Assembly (NCBI GenBank): GCA_033765345.1
Contig: JANRIC010000113.1
Span: 1 to 27,760, forward strand
DNA length: 27,760 nucleotides
Reading direction: 5' to 3'
Source: JANRIC01 sp033765345
GTDB taxonomy: Bacteria; Bacteroidota; Bacteroidia; Cytophagales; Microscillaceae
Positions 24,723 through 27,760 of this stretch are shown here, piece by piece. The translations under genes were made by a program, and so were the position numbers. How positions within the stretch are numbered: position 1 is the stretch's first letter; each line of letters starts with the position of its first letter. The notes under the pieces were generated by a model, which did no database searches, was not told the DNA's origin, and worked only from the letters and a program-made list of their open reading frames with translations.

Positions 24723-25670
24723 ATGAATAAGTTTTTATTTGTAAGCCTTGCTCTAGGGCTATCTGCCATTTCTACGATAGTATTCAGCGGTTTAAGCCAT
24801 AAAATAGACCTCAAATCAACACCTACTGCAACCAAACATCCTGATTTTGATAGGTATTGGTACCAAGGCAAAGCTGAAATTAGCTCTTATACACTTGAAC
24901 AATCTCGCTACGGTGAGGTTCATCCCGGGGATGCAGTACTGGTTTTTGTGACAGAAGACTTTTCCAAAAAAAAACAAGTCAAATTAGACCAGCCAGAGCG
25001 TGATTCTAAAGATGCACTCAAAGTCTTAAAACTCAATTATATCAAAAAATTTACTACCGGGATTTATGATTATTCTATCTTAAATTCGGTCTTCACTCCT
25101 ATAAATTATCAGCAAACTCCCAACACCCCAAAAACCACAACCAGTTCTCAAGAATGGTGTGGGCATACATTTACCCAGCTGAATCTAGAAAATCAAAGGT
25201 ATCGAGTGCAAGCATACTCTTATTTCGAATCCGAAGGCGACCAGAACTATTATTTGGAAAAAACTTGGCTGGAAGATGAAATTTGGAACCTCATACGAAT
25301 AGCACCGGATAAATTGCCACAAGGCAAATTTAAGATTATTCCCAGTACAATCTATGCCCGTTTGGCTCACAAAAAGCTTGAATTACAATCTGTTGAAGGA
25401 ATTTTAGGCATCTCTGAAGCAGATCCACAAATTCAAACGTATGCTTTGGTATATCCTCAGTTTAAAAGAGAACTGAAAATACATTTTGAGAAAAAATTCC
25501 CCCATAAAATACTCTCCTGGGAAGAATCCTGTCCTTCACCAGCCTGGAATACTCTTGCCAATATACTTACTACTCGTGCCACTCTCAAGAAAACAATCCT
25601 TTTAGACTATTGGAATAAACACAACCTGGAAGATACGAAACTACGAGAAGATTTGGGCTTGAAAAATTAA
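24723..25670 (+). CDS. secreted conserved Bacteroidota protein (often misnamed 'septum formation inhibitor Maf')
   Basis: 315 residues. The N-terminus MNKFLFVSLALGLSAISTIV is a signal peptide or membrane anchor without a lipobox. The conserved opening DFDRYWYQGKAEISSYTLEQ, then SRYGEVHPGDAVLVFVTEDF and SSQEWCGHTFTQLN, belongs to a family widely seen in Bacteroidota. In databases some members carry the label septum formation inhibitor Maf, but the sequence has no Maf nucleotide-pyrophosphatase motif (such as the N-terminal SxSPRR), so that label is unsupported. The protein is probably periplasmic and mostly beta. Its function is not known. Palindromic element copy C begins four bases after the stop at 25670. 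Confidence 0.75.
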   Translation: MNKFLFVSLALGLSAISTIVFSGLSHKIDLKSTPTATKHPDFDRYWYQGKAEISSYTLEQSRYGEVHPGDAVLVFVTEDFSKKKQVKLDQPERDSKDALKVLKLNYIKKFTTGIYDYSILNSVFTPINYQQTPNTPKTTTSSQEWCGHTFTQLNLENQRYRVQAYSYFESEGDQNYYLEKTWLEDEIWNLIRIAPDKLPQGKFKIIPSTIYARLAHKKLELQSVEGILGISEADPQIQTYALVYPQFKRELKIHFEKKFPHKILSWEESCPSPAWNTLANILTTRATLKKTILLDYWNKHNLEDTKLREDLGLKN

Positions 25671-25674
25671 ATGC

Positions 25675-25777
25675 TATACTCAAACCGAAGTGGTTTTCCG
25701 AGATTTTAGCTTTTAAATCATTAATAATCAAGCTAATCAATCAAGAAAATCAGGCAAATCACTTCAATCTGGGTATA
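25675..25777 (-). mobile_element. MITE-like palindromic element, copy C (103 bp, inverted)
   Basis: The complement of this stretch is identical at every one of 103 positions to copy B (19426-19528). It begins tatactcaaaccgaagtg and ends cttcaatctgggtata, so it lies in the opposite orientation. It starts four bases after the stop of the secreted-protein gene and abuts a second, unrelated perfect hairpin (25781-25815). Like the other copies it occupies a gap between convergent genes. Confidence 0.88.
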
Positions 25778-25780
25778 AAA

Positions 25781-25815
25781 CATGCTATACCGATCACATT
25801 GATCGGTATGGCGTG
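25781..25815 (-). terminator. long hairpin terminator for the 104-residue protein gene
   Basis: 16 bp of stem (25781-25796 with 25800-25815, two or three G-U pairs) around a three-base loop. The core is ataccgatca/tgatcggtat. On the minus strand four Ts follow and then copy C. It is over 100 bases past the stop codon at 25926, so it is a distal or shared terminator for both converging transcripts. Confidence 0.65.
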
Positions 25816-25925
25816 TAGGCTTGTAGAAATGTCTCTTAAAGCAAATAAACATTTAAAAAATAACCTAGACCTAATATTTTTGACTATTGATTGAATATCT
25901 ACTTGTTATACCACACCAAATTCCG

Positions 25926-26240
25926 TTATAATTTATCCAATTCCTCAATAAAATTTGGGTAGTTTTCTAATTCGTGCAGAATAAAATGCTTAATCCCACG
26001 AAAATAAATAAAAGCTACTTGTAAGTGCTGATGATCTTCATCCAAACGCATAGAAAGCATAGATTCTTCAAAATCAATGTGAATTAACTCACCTTTTATT
26101 TTTTGATTTATATCCAGAAAAAACGTGATATGCGGAGTTTTATGATCCTTGCCTTCAGAAGCCGATTCCCAGGTTTTGATATAAGCTTCCAGAATAATGT
26201 CAAGGCTCTTTGGAGCTAGTTTTTGCAGTATGTCTTGCAT
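25926..26240 (-). CDS. small protein of unknown function next to the EamA transporter
   Basis: 104 residues, no signal peptide or membrane segment. The predicted layout is helix (MQDILQKLAPKSLDIILEAY), then alternating strands (ITFFLDINQKIKGELIHIDF, QVAFIYFRGIKHFILHEL), then a short helix. It starts 15 bp after the stop of the EamA transporter gene on the same strand, so it is almost certainly in its operon. It is not one of the accessory proteins I can name. The fold could be an alpha/beta ligand-binding or stress protein. Confidence 0.7.
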   Translation of the reverse strand: MQDILQKLAPKSLDIILEAYIKTWESASEGKDHKTPHITFFLDINQKIKGELIHIDFEESMLSMRLDEDHQHLQVAFIYFRGIKHFILHELENYPNFIEELDKL

Positions 26241-26255
26241 ATTTGATAAAATTTT

Positions 26256-27164
26256 TTATTCTGCTAATTTGACAATTTTAATACTCTTTTCTTTGCTTAC
26301 CAAATATACACCCATAAATATCATCAGACAAAATATGACTTTATCCCAACCTAAATACTCTCTTCCAAAAATAATAGCAATAATACTCGTCAAAACCGGT
26401 TGTAAATAAATATAATACCCCACCACACTCGAGTTGACGTATGCCAAGCCCCAAGCACTTAATAAATATGCAAAAAACGTAACCCCTATGACAATGTAAA
26501 ATAAAATCATATACCCATACCAAGGTACACGACTCCATTCAAGCACCCAAATCTCCGGAAGACCAAATGGCAATACCCCAATTGCCCCGAAAATAAATGT
26601 CCATTTAACTACCGTCAAAGCATGATAACGCCTCATTAGGGGCTTCATAATCACCAGATAAATGGCATAAAAAAAAGCATTTGCCAAAAGCAAAAAATCT
26701 CCTAACATTGTTTTGTTTCCTAAACTCAAACTGCCTCCACCTACTAACAAATACGCTCCTAAACAGCCCAAAAAAATACCGAACAACTTCTGAAGCGTGA
26801 TTCTTTCTCCTAATATAAAAACAGAGATAATAAGCACCAAAATAGGAGTAAGAGTCATAATAATAGAAGTGCTAATCGCTGAACTTAGTGACAAACCTTT
26901 GAAAAATGATAATTGATTCAATACAACCCCAAAAAGAGCACAATATGCCAAATTTAAAAAATCCTCTTTACTCTGCACCTTCTCTTTAATAGTCCAAGCA
27001 TGCAATAACCAAAATAAAATAGCTGAACCCCATACCCTGAATACTATGATGGCAAATGGGAGTATATATTCCGGAGTTAATATTTTAGCCAACACATAAT
27101 TAATAGAAAAAAGCAAATTCACCGTAAAAAGTGCAAGGTGAACTTTAAACATTTGATTCATCAC
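26256..27164 (-). CDS. DMT-superfamily (EamA) membrane transporter
   Basis: 302 residues, nearly all in about ten hydrophobic helices, arranged as two five-helix EamA repeats. The first repeat holds FRVWGSAILFWLLHAW and SAISTSIIMTLTPILVLIIS, a typical EamA helix with the conserved Pro. The second holds AIYLVIMKPL and YYIYLQPVLTSIIAIIFGRE, again ending with the usual glycine-rich turn. The family exports or imports small metabolites such as amino acids; substrate unknown. The start is taken at 27164 (MMNQMFKVH), with ATGs at 27161 and 27152 also possible. TAGATTTG on the minus strand (27183-27190) is a candidate -7 box 18 bases upstream. The 104-residue gene follows in the same operon. Confidence 0.9.
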   Translation of the reverse strand: MMNQMFKVHLALFTVNLLFSINYVLAKILTPEYILPFAIIVFRVWGSAILFWLLHAWTIKEKVQSKEDFLNLAYCALFGVVLNQLSFFKGLSLSSAISTSIIMTLTPILVLIISVFILGERITLQKLFGIFLGCLGAYLLVGGGSLSLGNKTMLGDFLLLANAFFYAIYLVIMKPLMRRYHALTVVKWTFIFGAIGVLPFGLPEIWVLEWSRVPWYGYMILFYIVIGVTFFAYLLSAWGLAYVNSSVVGYYIYLQPVLTSIIAIIFGREYLGWDKVIFCLMIFMGVYLVSKEKSIKIVKLAE

Positions 27165-27424
27165 TTTTTAGATTTTAACATACAAATCTAAGTATTTTCA
27201 ATACACAATCGTTCATATAATCAGACTATTATCCGCTTTCTAACCCCGAAAGACTTAAAATAATATTATTAAAATATATATTTTGATAATTCTTTTTTTT
27301 AATATTTTATACCTTACAGCCACTAATTCTCAACATTATACTGTTTTTTAAGTCCCTTTACTGAAATTATAACTATTGAAAATCAGGTAGTTAATGGAAT
27401 TTTGTGAAAATAATCAATAACTTA
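27165..27424. other. gene-free A/T-rich gap before the promoter cluster
   Basis: Apart from the -7-like box of the transporter gene (27183-27190) I see no ORF, hairpin or repeat that stands out here. Confidence 0.5.
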
Positions 27425-27455
27425 TTTGTACTTGTGAGAATGTTCACTACCTTTG
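27425..27455 (+). promoter_or_regulatory. promoter P1 of a tandem set
   Basis: TTTG (27425-27428), 19-base spacer, TACCTTTG (27448-27455), then gcaatcccaaacgg. All positions match the Bacteroidota consensus. No ORF follows within the window. Confidence 0.75.
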
Positions 27456-27519
27456 CAATCCCAAACGGATGAAAGGCATAGAGAATTGGGGCGGTGTTAA
27501 AAAAAATTGATAAAAAAAG

Positions 27520-27551
27520 TTTGGTAGTTTAGGGGATTTGATTTAGTTTTG
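27520..27551 (+). promoter_or_regulatory. promoter P2 of a tandem set
   Basis: TTTG (27520-27523), 20-base spacer, TAGTTTTG (27544-27551), then gcactcccaaacgg. It resembles P3 closely: the 40 bases 27519-27558 match 27624-27663 at 38 positions. Confidence 0.78.
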
Positions 27552-27624
27552 CACTCCCAAACGGAAGCAAAAAAGAGGAAAAGAGAGGATAGAGGCGTTG
27601 TTGAAAAAAAAAGTGATAAAAAGA

Positions 27625-27656
27625 TTTGTTAGTTTAGGGGATTTGATTTAGTTTTG
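27625..27656 (+). promoter_or_regulatory. promoter P3 of a tandem set
   Basis: TTTG (27625-27628), 20-base spacer, TAGTTTTG (27649-27656), then gcactccc. It lies 105 bases after P2, giving a regular spacing of 96 and 105 bases between the three promoters. All point out of the right edge. Confidence 0.78.
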
Positions 27657-27760
27657 CACTCCCTTTTGGTTAGGAAAAAGTAAAAGAGTTAAGATAAGGT
27701 TTAGGGGCTGAGAGAAGAGGTGTCAAAAATAATACCTAAAATAGGAATAGGTACAAAGTA

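Larger units (their letters stand above)
27519..27663 (+). repeat. direct duplication of a promoter block (105-bp period)
   Basis: The bases 27519-27558 recur at 27624-27663 with two differences. The flanks are weaker copies: ggcggtgtt with a following A-run (27490s) against ggcgttgtt with an A-run (27590s). The copy is therefore a diverged tandem duplication of about 105 bp carrying a complete promoter. Confidence 0.75.

Noticed and set aside
24723..25670. Maf septum-formation inhibitor / nucleotide pyrophosphatase
   Set aside because: No Maf motif is visible and the protein has an export signal; that name looks like an inherited database error.

Overview
The window looks like chromosomal DNA of a low-GC member of the Bacteroidota, most like the Cytophagales. 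The evidence is the protein families present (a Bacteroidota-type DUF5706/PycTM protein, large lipoproteins with a Bacteroidota-only look, a 'Maf'-misnamed secreted family), the near absence of Shine-Dalgarno sequences before most starts, and promoters of the TTTG-N19/20-TAnnTTTG type. No phage, plasmid or complete insertion sequence is visible, and I found no tRNA, rRNA or CRISPR array inside the window.

Layout. 1-494: a 42-bp tandem repeat in two blocks, ending in a terminator. 505-2091 (-): acyl-CoA carboxylase carboxyltransferase subunit. 2336-5221 (+): a two-TM HAMP-GAF-PAS-PAS sensor with no output domain. 5458-6396 (+): GT14-like glycosyltransferase. 6437-6648: possible small transcript with a strong terminator. 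6721-7188 (+): Fur-family regulator. 7189-7633: a convergent gap packed with palindromic elements. 7634-8815 (-): PLP aminotransferase. 8944-9825 (+): secreted duplicated beta-type protein. 9822-10851 (-): ruvX then def. 11166-14006 (+): AddA/UvrD-like helicase without a recognisable nuclease end. 14297-15553 (+): lipoprotein amidase. 15825-16505 (-): small lipoprotein. 16566-17363 (+): SDR enzyme. 17434-18511 (-): prfB, read through a programmed +1 frameshift. 18646-19392 (+): hemerythrin-like iron-sulfur repair protein. 19640-21947 (-): lysozyme-like secreted protein and a large lipoprotein. 22174-23409 (+): HD-domain/PycTM fusion. 23617-24420 (+): XRE-S24 (LexA/CI-like) regulator. 24723-25670 (+): secreted conserved protein. 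25926-27164 (-): EamA transporter plus a small partner gene. 27425-27656: three tandem strong promoters pointing out of the window, probably to a stable-RNA operon.

The most distinctive signals are: (1) a family of roughly 103-bp palindromic, MITE-like elements. Two copies 6 kb apart are identical and inverted, a third carries a matching, mutually complementary pair of extra segments, and a fourth is a short relative. All lie only between convergent genes. (2) An HD-phosphohydrolase fused to a Pycsar-type membrane effector domain with no cyclase beside it. (3) The prfB frameshift site, with a perfect AGGAGG in a genome that otherwise hardly shows such sequences. (4) The duplicated promoter block at the right edge.

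Most genes are single transcription units in alternating orientation. The probable operons are ruvX-def, the lysozyme-like/lipoprotein pair, and the EamA transporter with its 104-residue partner.
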